From NCBI GenBank assembly GCA_029961685.1, contig JARWKL010000014.1, forward strand, positions 27,253,137-27,317,136: 64,000 bases of DNA, written 5' to 3'. The stretch comes from Aristolochia californica. Taxonomy: Eukaryota > Streptophyta > Magnoliopsida > Piperales > Aristolochiaceae. The position numbers were made by a program, and so were the translations under genes. Below are positions 43,601 to 49,611 of the stretch, piece after piece (the first letter of the stretch is position 1; each line of letters begins with the position of its first letter). Under the pieces are notes generated by a model. The model searched no databases, was not told the origin of the DNA, and was given only the letters and a program-made list of their open reading frames with translations.

Positions 43601-46173
43601 GGTGACAAATAAAATCAAAGCCAACACTAAGGCCACCTCCCTCACTCTGCTTCATCTCTTCTTAGAGCTCCCTTCTCCCATAAGGAAATTGAAAAGGCAG
43701 TCCTGGGCATGGCTTGCGATCGGGCACTGGGCCCAGATAGATTCAACGGTGAATTCTACCACCGAGCTTGGCCAATTATCAAGGGAAATATTTCTATGAT
43801 GGTTGAGGGTTTTTTTAAGAATGGCATCTCCTTCCGCAACATGGGGGCTTCTTTCATCTCTCTGATCCCCAAGAAGAGAAATGTTGAGACCCCTGGTGAC
43901 TTTCGTCCTATTAGTCTGATCTCGAACACTTTTTTTTAAAAAAAATCTGATCTCGAACACTTACAAGATTATTGCTAGACTCCTTGCAAATCGGCTCAAA
44001 ATAGTGCTCCCTCTAGTTATCAACCATGGTCAGAGTGCATTCTTGAAAGGTAGAAGCATTTTGAACTCCACTATAGGGGGGTTAGTCAACCTAAGTAATT
44101 ACTTGAAGTTCAACTTCAACTTCAAAATCAAGGCAATGATTTAATTCTACTTCAACTTCAAGTTGGGTGTTCGTGTAGACGAGTTCAAGTGCACTGGAAA
44201 ACAGATTCCAATGTTAGTGCCCCAAAATGAAAAATATGATGTAAACAAGAAAATTAGTAACTTTTTATAATATACTTAAATATAACAAATACCTAAACAT
44301 ATAATTAACCAAATTAAACATGGTTACTACACTAATAAGTGATTTAATGTAGAATTAAAATATATTAATATACTAATTAATGAAATACAATATTATATTA
44401 ATTAATGATTGCAGTTTATTGTACATTAATACAATAATTACGTACAATAATATAATTTATTATTAATTGTGTACTATTAACTGTATTATTAATTAATACA
44501 GTAATTACATATAATTAATTATTACAGTTTATTGTGTATTAATACAATAATTTGGATTTCAGTGTTTTTGGTAGATAGATGGATGAACTACTGACACACA
44601 ATTGACATAAAAAATCTGTGATGGCTGCATTGAAAGAGTTATTTAATGTCGGATTTGAAAACTCCCATCTAGTAAACAAAAAGCAAAGTAGTGAGAAAAC
44701 ACATAATTGAAACAGATTCATAAAATGTTATTCTTTTCACGTTAAAGGAAGATATTGGGCAGCCAAATCGCATAGAAAGAGAGAGGTAAAGCAGATATTG
44801 GTAAATTACTAACTAGTATCCCTAATAAAATAAAAATTCATACTTTCTGAAGTTAGACGAATAGCTGGAATATTAACTGAAATTAGAAGAACAACTGGAA
44901 TACTAATCAAATAAACTACTTGGCCCAATAAATGAAAATGACAGAAAGATTAAACATCCTCAAACATAACAAAACATCACTCCAAACACAACCCAATACA
45001 ATCAGTAAACAGAAAGAGAAAAAAAGAAAAAGATACAAAATGAACCCCATATCGAAAACAAGCAAAATAAACTAGGAAGCACCAGGAACAAACTCTCTTC
45101 CCTTACCGGAACAAACAGAACCTTGCCGTAGCGCAGATAGCAGAAATTAAAATTGTATACTCTTTTCCCCTTCCCTGTAATTGGATTTATTTAACGGATG
45201 TAGAAAGCAAACAATCATAAATGCGTCGGAGCACACACAAGAGGAAGGAAATTTCTATCCTCTGATTATATCGCTGGCAGTTGATAAACCAGTAGTTGCC
45301 CTGCAATCTCCTATTGTGGGTGTTGTAGCTTCTAAAACGTCCTTTCTTCAGGGCAGCAGGTTCTTCCACTCCCCCACCCTCTTTGTATTCATTTCTTTCA
45401 GATTATCGATAATAATCATCCAAAATGAAAAGAAGAAAACCTTACATCTCTCATAACCAAATCTTGCAAATAAAAAGAAAGGACAAAGCATGATCGTGAG
45501 CCAATTTATTCCTTGTATATTCAATAAATCAATCTGAAAATAACATATAAACATGAAACAGTAGTAATAAAATCAAACAACATAAATATCAATTGTGCAC
45601 ATATACATTTCAAACACGTCCTGAATTTTCGTATATTTAAGGAAACTAAATAACATAATGAGGAGTTTCACCATAGAAAATATTAGCAACCGACACAAGC
45701 GTTTTTTGATTCACAGTTCAAGCGAATGAAAGTCACACCAGTAACTGTTATCACATGAGACTCTAAATTTACCAAACTCTACATCAACGAATGAGTTTAA
45801 ATTGATTATCTACTCCTAAAACTAACCAAAAAAGTAAAAACAGACCTCAAAAGTGGAAACGAACTTTATATACAAGTTGAAATCTATCCCAAAAAAAAAA
45901 ATCAGAATTTTTAAAAAACAAAAAACTAGAAGTAAAACAGAAAATGAATTAACATCAAAGAGAAGACATAGATAGTTCCAAATTACCGATTCCTAACGTC
46001 TTTCGAGGAGCACGATCTCCAATCATTTCCGAAACAACATTTCTACTTCTAACTTGCCGAGGTCTTCCTCTTGAAATTCGGGGAAGAGCTAGAGTGCGTC
46101 TCACTGGAATACCTGAGATACTCACAGAGCCGCCGATTAGTACTGTCGGAGATACTAGGGCAAGATTTTCCAT
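9898..46173 (-). CDS. TIC40: TIC40, chloroplast inner-envelope co-chaperone, complete, 14 coding exons
   Basis: Coding exons on the minus strand: 46173-45987, 42854-42746, 42660-42603, 42473-42456, 42138-41865, 40121-40018, 39922-39856, 25604-25526, 19673-19633, 18827-18782, 17877-17783, 10708-10605, 10522-10475, 9957-9898. All junctions are GT-AG and in phase; the sum is 1,290 nt (429 aa), close to the 447 aa of Arabidopsis TIC40. The start MENLALV matches the family start, and an upstream in-frame ATG at 46377 was rejected for that reason. Domains in order: Ser/Arg-rich transit peptide, one membrane segment (GSPLFWIGVGVAFSALFSW, about residues 100-118), a Gln/Pro/Ser-rich stromal linker, a first STI1-type region (LSVEALEKMMEDPTVQKMV) and the C-terminal Hip/Hop-like STI1 domain (IGLTPEEVISKIMANPEVAM ... 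YQNDKEVMDVFNKISELFPG). The family works with Tic110 and Hsp93 in import of preproteins into the stroma. Four introns exceed 3 kb and are filled with retroelements. Expression is not shown by sequence. Confidence 0.97.
10475..10522 (-). CDS. TIC40: TIC40 exon 13
   Basis: Reads CSQNPLSIAKYQNDKE, exactly 16 codons, with donor GTGAAA (weaker than the others). Confidence 0.93.
10605..10708 (-). CDS. TIC40: TIC40 exon 12 (C-terminal STI1 domain)
   Basis: Reads DQIGLTPEEVISKIMANPEV, then AMAFQNPKVQAAIMD; donor GTATGT, phase 0. Confidence 0.95.
10963..11127 (-). repeat. LTR-like block 0 of the gag array (diverged)
   Basis: Starts tgttggaagatggg and ends ttattca. Its first 80 bp differ from the other three blocks, including a deletion of about 27 bp. 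Confidence 0.65.
11216..12130 (-). pseudogene. Ty1/copia gag, array unit 1
   Basis: On the minus strand it starts MADSSTRVAVQRTAESLDVK, continues through WTTLASIL-like, NMKHEGRSVIDYF and MRHEYDAIRAQLLVNEDVTT, and ends with the CCHC zinc knuckle CVYCGRTNHISEKC (CX2CX4HX4C). It is broken by an early stop (after ITTIGLN) and a frameshift near 11620. Gag would package element RNA; this copy is non-functional as one frame. Confidence 0.75.
12646..12837 (-). repeat. LTR-like block 1 of the gag array
   Basis: 192 bp. The minus-strand primer site TGGTATCAAAGC abuts it at 12634-12645. Confidence 0.68.
12926..13840 (-). pseudogene. Ty1/copia gag, array unit 2
   Basis: Same sequence and same disruptions as unit 1, offset by exactly 1710 bp. 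Confidence 0.75.
14356..14547 (-). repeat. LTR-like block 2 of the gag array
   Basis: 192 bp; identical in structure to block 1. Confidence 0.68.
14636..15544 (-). pseudogene. Ty1/copia gag, array unit 3 (most diverged)
   Basis: Same arrangement as units 1 and 2, with scattered substitutions and a 6-bp deletion of one ggccac repeat in the Arg/Gly-rich stretch before the zinc knuckle. Confidence 0.73.
16060..16251 (-). repeat. LTR-like block 3 of the gag array
   Basis: 192 bp. To its right the sequence leaves the unit consensus after ttattca and continues as a pyrimidine-rich stretch to 16491 that ends ttcaaca, so a longer 432-bp LTR (16060-16491) is also possible. Confidence 0.62.
16492..16936 (+). 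mobile_element. TRIM-type element fragment with expanded internal repeats
   Basis: A primer-like site (tagtatcggag, 9 of 12 to the initiator tRNA-Met site) is followed by a repeat-rich internal domain. Then comes the polypurine tract acgtgagggggag and an LTR at 16832-16936 starting tgttaaggaatagtcccaca. The LTR, the polypurine tract and the start of the internal domain match the miniature element at 27048-27370. No coding capacity. Confidence 0.6.
16529..16822 (+). repeat. About 43-bp tandem repeat, about 7 copies
   Basis: Units of the form aaattatccacttgtagagc + cacaaaagagggc + atacacct, 41-44 bp with point differences. The related element at 27 kb has a single copy of this unit. Confidence 0.8.
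16937..17782. other. TIC40 intron 11, remainder
   Basis: AT-rich intron sequence with no recognised element. Confidence 0.4.
17783..17877 (-). CDS. TIC40: TIC40 exon 11
   Basis: Reads NNMGGSTEWDNRVMDSLKNF, then DLSSPEVKQQF; donor GTGAGT, phase 1. Confidence 0.94.
18055..18162 (+). mobile_element. Extremely 5'-truncated LINE insertion (72 bp) with 18-bp TSD
   Basis: The 18-mer aatgtggaaatggctgca occurs at 18055-18072 and 18145-18162. Between them lies 72 bp reading gttgtaatgggaggctccct ... ttatcaaaaaa, which resembles the 3' tails of the LINEs elsewhere in the window and ends in a short poly-A. This is the signature of target-primed reverse transcription that aborted early. Lies in TIC40 intron 10. 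Confidence 0.85.
18782..18827 (-). CDS. TIC40: TIC40 exon 10
   Basis: Reads WMLQNPQYRQQLQDML; donor GTAAGA, phase 2. Confidence 0.94.
19041..19276 (-). mobile_element. LINE 3' end fragment with an in-frame 81-bp duplication
   Basis: The reverse complement of this stretch matches the terminal RNase H/3' UTR part of the LINE ending at 39.4 kb (landmarks: cagccaaagaattggctgat, attacaaggg.gggaagc). An 81-bp unit, 19115-19195, is repeated at 19196-19276 with few differences. Lies in TIC40 intron 9. Confidence 0.75.
19633..19673 (-). CDS. TIC40: TIC40 exon 9
   Basis: Reads PYLPEEMRNPSTFK across the junctions, a family signature; 41 nt, donor GTAAGC, phase 1. Confidence 0.94.
19984..20425 (-). mobile_element. 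Probable solo LTR, same family as 26.88-27.64 kb, opposite orientation
   Basis: The reverse complement shares with 26876-27640 the start (ttggtggggatgccagtatgcc), a central block (gatcttatctattttgaatt), the purine/pyrimidine-rich end and a final CCGCATCA-like terminus. It has an internal duplication of the central block (about 20192-20340). Lies in TIC40 intron 8. Confidence 0.55.
20900..21830 (+). mobile_element. 5'-truncated LINE (zinc-finger and RNase H part) with poly-A
   Basis: The plus strand reads NLQLRGNLG, then SETVSHLHIHCQYAWKVWS (the zf-RVT domain), then LKLNFDGNALG (start of RNase H), then ELVGVLQCLTIYHHRFSEPL and NSFADGQAK, with stops and frameshifts. It ends in ttaaagaaaaaaaaa. 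A short duplication, gaccccacttrcccacacta, lies at 20950-21003. Non-functional; sits in TIC40 intron 8. Confidence 0.7.
21840..23400 (+). mobile_element. Degenerate Ty3/gypsy-like gag leader and N-terminus
   Basis: The leader contains ttttctacagagagaaagcaac, like the leader copy at 61.09 kb. A gag-like N-terminal region follows: ENKKVAAYFDEISSHSAAMD, then EEKISKIEATMRNIK, then a Pro-rich tail, with stops. 22980-23400 resembles an LTR end with a (CT)n tract at 23279-23300. Low sequence conservation makes the family call tentative. Confidence 0.4.
24005..24235 (-). mobile_element. LINE RNase H tail fragment
   Basis: The minus strand encodes IWSRTPRSANSLADSLAKEG, the terminal RNase H motif of plant L1 elements, interrupted upstream by an A-rich insertion. 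5' truncated, in TIC40 intron 8. Confidence 0.65.
25526..25604 (-). CDS. TIC40: TIC40 exon 8 (first STI1 region)
   Basis: Reads LSVEALEKMMEDPTVQKMVY, near-invariant in the family; donor GTAAGT, phase 2. Confidence 0.96.
25655..25950 (-). mobile_element. LINE RNase H tail fragment close to TIC40 exon 8
   Basis: The minus strand reads KVPRSANSILDNLAKDGVSR-like followed by ECLVFGPSLALTLTLS, then a 3' tail ending near 25660. It begins only about 50 bp from exon 8. Confidence 0.55.
26876..27690 (+). mobile_element. LTR of an unassigned LTR retroelement, interrupted by a TRIM
   Basis: The start ttggtgggg(g/t)...agtatgccca at about 26875 recurs at 27629, and the segment before 27629 ends CCGCATCA. 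19984-20425 is an inverted relative. The TRIM at 27048-27370 splits it. Confidence 0.5.
27048..27370 (+). mobile_element. Complete TRIM-type miniature LTR element, 323 bp
   Basis: Two about 118-bp direct repeats (27048-27165 and 27253-27370, both ending cccaacttcaca) enclose 87 bp. The internal domain starts tgatatccaagc (9 of 12 to the initiator tRNA-Met primer site) directly at the LTR end and finishes with the polypurine tract cacgtgagggggag directly before tgttaaga. No coding capacity. The left LTR has lost its TG. There is no target-site duplication; comparison with 20.3 kb suggests about 10 bp of target were lost. Confidence 0.75.
27691..29389. other. Unassigned, probably degenerate retroelement DNA
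   Basis: Several medium frames on both strands (for example 28502-28708 plus) have no recognisable motif. By position this is interior to the 26.7-31.25 kb insertion. Confidence 0.3.
29390..29706 (+). mobile_element. Probable copia-type LTR fragment
   Basis: Contains the arrangement tagtggattattgtagcggc, gaggcaaacctgtataaatc and a terminal cctaaca, typical of copia LTR ends. No partner LTR recognised. Confidence 0.35.
29995..31253 (+). mobile_element. 5'-truncated, internally deleted LINE with poly-A
   Basis: The plus strand, over several frames, reads NYFQSFLHCPTAICQQ, then FLWKGSNDAFNYHLV, RPKALGGLGLRQTRDMNQAC, then a zf-RVT part (TIFFFWYALLNKIFT), then jumps to the RNase H end (VPRSANSLANSLAKQGTSLQ). 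The order matches the LINE at 37.6-39.4 kb with a large internal deletion. Ends in 17+ A, followed by the TSD. Confidence 0.75.
31290..31680 (+). mobile_element. 5'-truncated LINE (RNase H end) with a 31-base poly-C
   Basis: Matches 39170-39500 (VSALLFSLQIFKECLNG, GDSKTVINWCSKD, LVPRSANSLADKLVKFGTSQ by frame shifts), then runs into C31 at 31580-31610, where the related copy has ttccctccc, and a 23-base poly-A. Confidence 0.8.
31685..32043 (+). mobile_element. Left half of a host LINE fragment split by the 32.0-39.5 kb LINE
   Basis: Reads GWVKLNFDGSSRRNLK, then EAGGVFGI, then MKGNLAVVIHWLTS, an RNase H-like LINE domain of a different family. It stops at the 18-bp TSD 32026-32043 and resumes at 39530. 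Confidence 0.6.
32120..32960 (+). pseudogene. LINE ORF1 remnant
   Basis: The plus strand reads FSRVVSEFGSIIALHPLMEH, LDEAWILINPLRPCEGQYFK, CIMVDKARYWIRISIAKMDD, then a Pro/His-rich region with several C runs. It resembles the RNA-binding ORF1 of plant L1 elements; early stops break it. Confidence 0.55.
33090..34660 (+). pseudogene. LINE ORF2, endonuclease and 5' part of reverse transcriptase
   Basis: Endonuclease-like pieces by frame shifts: NANVAVL then ETKATSLPLGYI, WASVDAMGSAGDILLVWDTS, FRKTYTWSNGKQRPVLCKLD, RFLASNDW. RT pieces: FKWLFDRDANTFFHAVAST, DRAPGQDGFNREFYRRCW, VTFFTLIPKKDRAELSSDFQ, PINLTTSA. The frame is cut at 34660 by the inner LINE and continues at 36918. Confidence 0.75.
34738..35467 (-). 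pseudogene. Inner LINE RNase H domain, one frameshift
   Basis: Reads ETGFLKLNFDGSSLGNPGIA, then after a frameshift near 34990 SAELHGLLNGLRVFRDKC, HIEGDSKVVIGWCKRNT and IPRSANSAADVLAKEG. Same fold landmarks as the outer LINE but clearly a different subfamily. Confidence 0.82.
35486..35858 (-). pseudogene. Inner LINE zf-RVT zinc-binding domain with a poly-G/C expansion
   Basis: Reads RPSNEDKLIWWPDKSGKFSV, then FVWKLCAPPPPPP, KVKFFMWSACQSKILTADVL, LCPFCQNEDESASHTLLQC. The G21 run at 35654-35674 (Pro codons on the minus strand) expands the PP that precedes KVKFF and shifts the frame. Confidence 0.82.
35897..36902 (-). pseudogene. Inner LINE reverse transcriptase (C-terminal part)
   Basis: The minus strand reads GIRQGDPLSPLLFNIVAKFL, LQYADDTIIFGIGDM (intact YADD catalytic box), one stop after GLFEIASG, then AIYLGLPLFHGRVSQSLWIP, LSKAGRLIILKSCVSGIPNY, RRFLWRRSSDSFKYHLVKWD, LGGLGIRKSKEMNKALLLKW. 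Only one stop interrupts more than 300 codons. Confidence 0.85.
36918..38700 (+). pseudogene. LINE ORF2, rest of reverse transcriptase and zinc finger
   Basis: Continues YKVIARLLANRLKAVLS, HHGQSAFIKGMNILDSV, LKLDFEKAFDRVNWKFLD, RGIRQGDPLSPLLFNVVAEY, LQFVDDTICF (the catalytic YADD box has become FVDD), YLGCSVGNLPATYLGLPLF, FLWRGSEDTFIYHLVSWKD and the zf-RVT end. It has frameshifts near 37215 and 37516, and an FVDD core instead of YADD. Confidence 0.8.
38959..39417 (+). pseudogene. LINE ORF2 C-terminal RNase H, 152 aa open frame
   Basis: One open frame: SIKLNFDGSAIGCHGPAGAG, EFNIAEVSALLFGLQIFKEH, LIIEGDSKTVISWCSKDSSP, NWNLIPRSANSLADKLAKFG. It shows the D, E and D positions expected of the RNase H fold (FDGS, AEV, GDSK) and the late SANSLAD block. 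Plant L1 elements with an RNase H after the RT are known. The stop is at 39415-39417. Confidence 0.85.
39530..39810 (+). mobile_element. Right half of the host LINE fragment, with A-rich 3' tail
   Basis: After the second TSD copy (39512-39529) the sequence continues with TRPPR, a His-rich run and a 3' UTR-like tail ending in aaaaaataaaataaaataaaa near 39790-39810. Confidence 0.5.
39856..39922 (-). CDS. TIC40: TIC40 exon 7
   Basis: Reads VTTNGAATIQGDYASTKSTE, a variable linker; donor GTAAGT, phase 1. The 14.25-kb intron 7 follows. Confidence 0.9.
40018..40121 (-). CDS. TIC40: TIC40 exon 6
   Basis: Reads AFVDVTPEETMQQDPFGYSN, matching the FEDISPEET block of the family; donor GTAAGC, phase 0. 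Confidence 0.93.
40447..40620 (-). mobile_element. LINE 3' tail fragment
   Basis: The reverse complement of atgatgctgaattttattat matches the tail of the 39.4-kb LINE (ttaataaaattcagcat), followed by gcaaattaca-like sequence. No protein part recognised. Confidence 0.45.
40809..41231 (+). mobile_element. 5'-truncated LINE RNase H end with poly-A, flanked by about 65-bp direct repeats
   Basis: Reads GAGSVFKGYNGDPILSYAGP, SNTAKVSALLLGLQIF, then a deletion, a C16 run at 40991-41006, SLADKLAKFETTQQ and a poly-A. Same subfamily as 39.0-39.5 kb. Flanks 40745-40805 and about 41237-41305 are similar (tattctcaaggtg.aaaaa.taaa.....ta.aaacagaaaa). Confidence 0.75.
41321..41449 (+). mobile_element. Extremely 5'-truncated LINE insertion (about 97 bp) with 16-bp TSD
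   Basis: aaagcatagaacactc at 41321-41336 and aaagcatagaacattc at 41434-41449 (one mismatch) flank 97 bp that end in a 15-base poly-A and read like a LINE 3' UTR. In TIC40 intron 5. Confidence 0.8.
41865..42138 (-). CDS. TIC40: TIC40 exon 5
   Basis: Reads KYAMQQAFKTLMGQMPSSQN and continues into a Pro/Ser-rich linker (FPFPPPPTSASGSSS), then an acidic/lysine-rich stretch ending EEVKKYG. Donor GTATTT, phase 1. Confidence 0.96.
42456..42473 (-). CDS. TIC40: TIC40 exon 4, an 18-nt micro-exon
   Basis: Encodes only AASSLK, between a TTTCAG acceptor and a GTGAG donor, in phase 0 on both sides. It aligns with the SNLKKYAMQ junction of the family. Confidence 0.9.
42603..42660 (-). CDS. TIC40: TIC40 exon 3 (membrane segment)
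   Basis: Encodes GSPLFWIGVGVAFSALFSW, the conserved single inner-envelope membrane span. The donor is GTGAG. Confidence 0.97.
42746..42854 (-). CDS. TIC40: TIC40 exon 2
   Basis: CAG acceptor, then LKDFKAFASISSSSSQETSA, corresponding to the FASISSS region of TIC40; donor GTAATC, ends in phase 2. Confidence 0.95.
43060..43235 (-). mobile_element. LTR fragment with polypurine tract
   Basis: The minus strand reads CAGCTTGAGGGGGAGTATTGGAAG at the right edge (a classic copia polypurine tract and LTR start, TG decayed to TA), then an AT-rich LTR-like body to the left. No partner seen. TIC40 intron 1. Confidence 0.5.
43650..44075 (+). pseudogene. LINE reverse transcriptase fragment with a poly(T)poly(A) scar
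   Basis: Reads KEIEKAVLGMACDRALGPD, RFNGEFYHRAWPIIKGN, FISLIPKKRNVETPGDFRP, ISLISNT, then continues TYKIIARLLANRLKIVLPLV, NHGQSAFLKGRSILNS. At 43914-43965 the phrase tctgatctcgaacact occurs twice around ttttttttaaaaaaaa. TIC40 intron 1. Confidence 0.75.
44076..44560. other. Very AT-rich intronic stretch
   Basis: Dense runs of attaatta/aatacaata words, several near-palindromic. No transposase or terminal repeats resolved. A MITE is possible but unproven. Confidence 0.3.
45987..46173 (-). CDS. TIC40: TIC40 exon 1 (transit peptide)
   Basis: Starts MENLALVSPTVLIGG, rich in Ser, Arg and hydroxylated residues as in chloroplast transit peptides, and ends in phase 1 before GTAATT. Confidence 0.95.
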
Positions 46174-46200
46174 TACGGTGACAGCGAGAAAGAGGGAGGG

Positions 46201-46222
46201 AGAGAGAGAGAGAGAGAGAGAG
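46201..46222. repeat. (AG)11 microsatellite in the TIC40 5' leader
   Basis: A pure AG run beginning 28 nt upstream of the TIC40 ATG; on the coding strand it is a CT tract, common in plant 5' leaders. Confidence 0.85.
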
Positions 46223-49200
46223 TGTGTGAGTGATGTTCGAGTCCTGGTGGGTTTCCGACGCAGGCAAAAGCCGCGGAACGGAAGAAAGAGACACGATGAT
46301 AATAGCTGGTGGATTTGCTTCACTATCCCTATGTATACGAGGAATTTACAATTAATGTGGTTGATCCGGGAGGCCATGAAAGCGTTTAGTTTGGCTTGTG
46401 AATTTACAATTTTTTTTATGAACTTCTCTGGACAAGAGAAATTTATTTTGGAAAAAATGAAAAATATTTAGTTCATAAATATACCCTTATAATACTATAA
46501 AATTTCATACATATTTGTCATATCAATGGTTAACATAAGCAGAAATCTCAACTTTATATGATCTCAAACATCTTATTTGAGACCGACCACAATAAGTTAC
46601 CTAATATGGATCTACGTGATGTGGGCCTCACTAATCCTCCAAACTGGTGAGCCTATAATCTAGTCTTTAAATTGGTTATGCAATTTATTTATTTTATTTT
46701 ATATAAAACTTTATGTACAGCTAAGGTATTTTGTTAATTTACCTTTAAAATATATCTTTATCTATTATATTTATTTTGTTGTAAAGCTTAAGCTACTAAG
46801 CGCATATTAGTAATTTACCTTTAAAGATTATGCGTTATATTATTATAACTAAATCTAAGGCATAATTTTTTACTTAATGTACTCTTGAATAAATTGTGGT
46901 CAAACAATATTTTCTCTATTAAAGAGGTCTTCTTTGAGAAAAAACTCTTTAATAAAGGCCTTCTCAAGAAGGTCTTGTACAAGAAGTTGGCCAAGCGCAA
47001 TCGATGTATTTATCAAATTTTATGAACTATTTTATTTGTAATCTACATACTACAATATAAAAACATGTTTAAAGAGAAAATAAGTCCAACTAAACCCAAT
47101 CTACCGAGAATAGCCACATGGTTGACCAAAAATGACATTGAAGAAACTTAAATAATATTTTAAGGAGGGCTCCCTCGTTCTACAAGAAAATACTGCCCCT
47201 CCCTTGTTCTCCTCGTGATAGAGGGAAGGACCCATGCCCTTTGCTCTTCCAAGTAGGTGCAACAACAATGATGTCACAAGGACCCCTCCCCTATCACCCA
47301 AGGAAAAGAAAGAAACCAATAGCCCCCTCTAGGATGGAAAGGACTCCTCCCCCACCAGTAAAAAAAAAAAAAAAGCGATAGAGACCTAAAATTACCCCAA
47401 AGAAGATGAGAAGAAGAAGAAAAGAGGAATAAGATAAAAAGAAGAAGAAATAAAAGAAAATTAGTGCCACTACAAAATAGAAAGTGGTCCCACCTCCATG
47501 AAAGAAGGGAGATGGGGGCATAAGGGGCAAAACTAAAAAATAGGGCATGAGGGCAAAAGGGAAAAATGCCCACTCTTCTTGATAAGATAAAATATTACTA
47601 TATTAGATTTATCTTTAATTGATGTAATCTTTCAATTCCTAGAAATATACCTAGATTGATATAATCCTTTCAATTTCGTAGGATCTCTCACTGGATTATG
47701 CAATCCTAGTTGATTAAGGAGTTTCCCAAACAAATCAATAAACATGAGTGTGGCTAAAAAAAGATATTAATCAACCCTGTTTTAAAATCTCTCTTGCTCC
47801 TCTTTTCGCTCTCAAATTCGTGCTCTAACACCTCTACTCTTTTTTCCCCTCTCCTCTTCTCTCTTTTTCTTCTAGCTCTCTCTCTCTATCTCCCTTTTTT
47901 CCACTACTCTACTTCCATCTTCTTCCTTCTCTGTTATCCCAACCCTCTAACTTCTCTCTTTCAAATATTCCTTTTCACTTTCTTCAAAAGATAAGGACAT
48001 TAAACAAGTGGGGGTAAATATGAGAAGGACAAAGATGCCTTCTTCCTCTCTTGATATGTGCCAACTTATGACAAGATAGGTCACCCGGTTCAATTATTAA
48101 ATTGGGAAACCTCACTAGGTCACCCGGTTTTGAGCCTCCCATGAGTTTTATAAGTATTAGTCCTAGACAAAGGATGAGTATAATTGAACCCTTTCACCTG
48201 ATCAATCCAATTCAGGTTGTGTAACAACGCTCAATACACAAAAAAGTGAAAAGTTAATTTTGACAAGTAGACATAGGAATATGATTTTTTTTATTGTAGC
48301 ATCTAATGTTAACCTACATATTCTAGAAATTGGAATTTTCTTTTAGAATAAATATTTTTCAAGGAACTCTTCATCAACATCTCTCAGTCAACCTTTACAC
48401 CCAAGAAAACTTACAATCTATTTATCAATTCCTTCATTCTTGGTATATATAAATTTAGATTATAATAATAAAATAAATATAACCTAGACATAGAATTTAT
48501 TTCTCTTTCCCATCCTTTAGACAAATCCTTCCATTTGTTAAAAGATAAGTGTCAATGGTTTAAGCATTGAAGCTTGAATGAGGAAAGGTCTTAAGTTAAA
48601 AGGGGCCTAATTGTTGAAGATCAAACATCTAGAAACTCACGTTAATTAAAGAAAAAGTACATACACTAAGCTCAACCACCCAAAAACTAAAGAGTCCAAG
48701 TAACAAAAGGTCATAGCATACCATGATAAGGTTTAGGGTTTAGGTAACTAAATTTTGATGATAACAAACATAGGATTATGTTTATTTGTTGCGTGATTAT
48801 GAATAGAGAAAATAAGGTTGTATAACTAAATTTGTAAAAGCAATTGATTCCATACAATAGGAGTCAAGCCCACATGTAAGAAGTAGAGAAGGAATTCAAA
48901 AAGTCGTTAAAAGCAAGTTTTGGAAGAAAAAAAAGGAGTATAGTACAAAAACATGGACTCAAGTACATGCTTAAGTAGTTGAGCACTTAAGGAAGAAGTC
49001 GAACCCATATGTAAGAAAACCGAATTAGTAGTAAGTTCTAAAGCAGAAGAAGAATCGGGTACACCTTCAAGGAATCGACCATATCACTAGAGAATTAAGT
49101 CATGCAAAAGATTTGAGTGTATCACAAGAGAATTAAGTAAAATTCAATCCTGGAATTTAAAAAAGAGTCGAGTCCATAAGGAAGGAGCTAGTCCCATAGA

Positions 49201-49419
49201 GAAAGCAAAATGAAGGAAGAAGTCTAACTCTACAAACTATAAGTTTTAAAATTAAAAAGGATTCAACCCTAGCAGGATGACCACATGAGAAGATTTCAAC
49301 ACTTGCTCAAGAAGAAGAACATGGCGGATTTGACCCAAATTAGTGGAGTCGACCCTATAGGAAGCAAAAGACAAAGATTTGAGTCAAAGAAATGATTCAT
49401 CCATTAAACGAGTTGTTGA
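46223..49419. other. TIC40 upstream region and unassigned intergenic DNA
   Basis: The TIC40 promoter should lie just right of 46223 on the minus strand; I could not fix a TATA box or start site. Beyond it is AT-rich DNA with pyrimidine-rich patches (47.8-47.95 kb) and no recognised gene. Confidence 0.4.
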
Positions 49420-49611
49420 TGTTGGGACTATGGACACTACCTATCTCTACATTGGTATGATATTGTCCACTTTAGGCCTAAGCCCTCATGGGTTTGCTCT
49501 TATGTTTTACCCCCAAAAAGGCCCATACCAATAGAGATAGTGTCCACACTTATATATCCAAGATCTTCCCCACTTCTAACCAATGTGGGACTTTTTGTCG
49601 TATACCTAACA
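49420..49611 (+). mobile_element. Probable solo LTR, 192 bp
   Basis: Starts tgttgggactatggacac and ends tatacctaaca. It contains the block aggcccataccaatagagat and caatgtgggact, a dispersed LTR-like sequence I associate with many plant genomes. Flanks are gttga (49415-49419) and attga (49612-49616), a 4-of-5 target-site duplication. No internal region or partner. Confidence 0.6.

Noticed and set aside
44380..44560. MITE with terminal inverted repeats
   Set aside because: Many short AT palindromes but no defined ends or TA/TAA duplications that I could fix.
46174..46377. Upstream in-frame ATG extending TIC40 by 68 residues
   Set aside because: The family starts MENL, and the added part is encoded by a CT-repeat leader with low-complexity Ser-Leu repeats.
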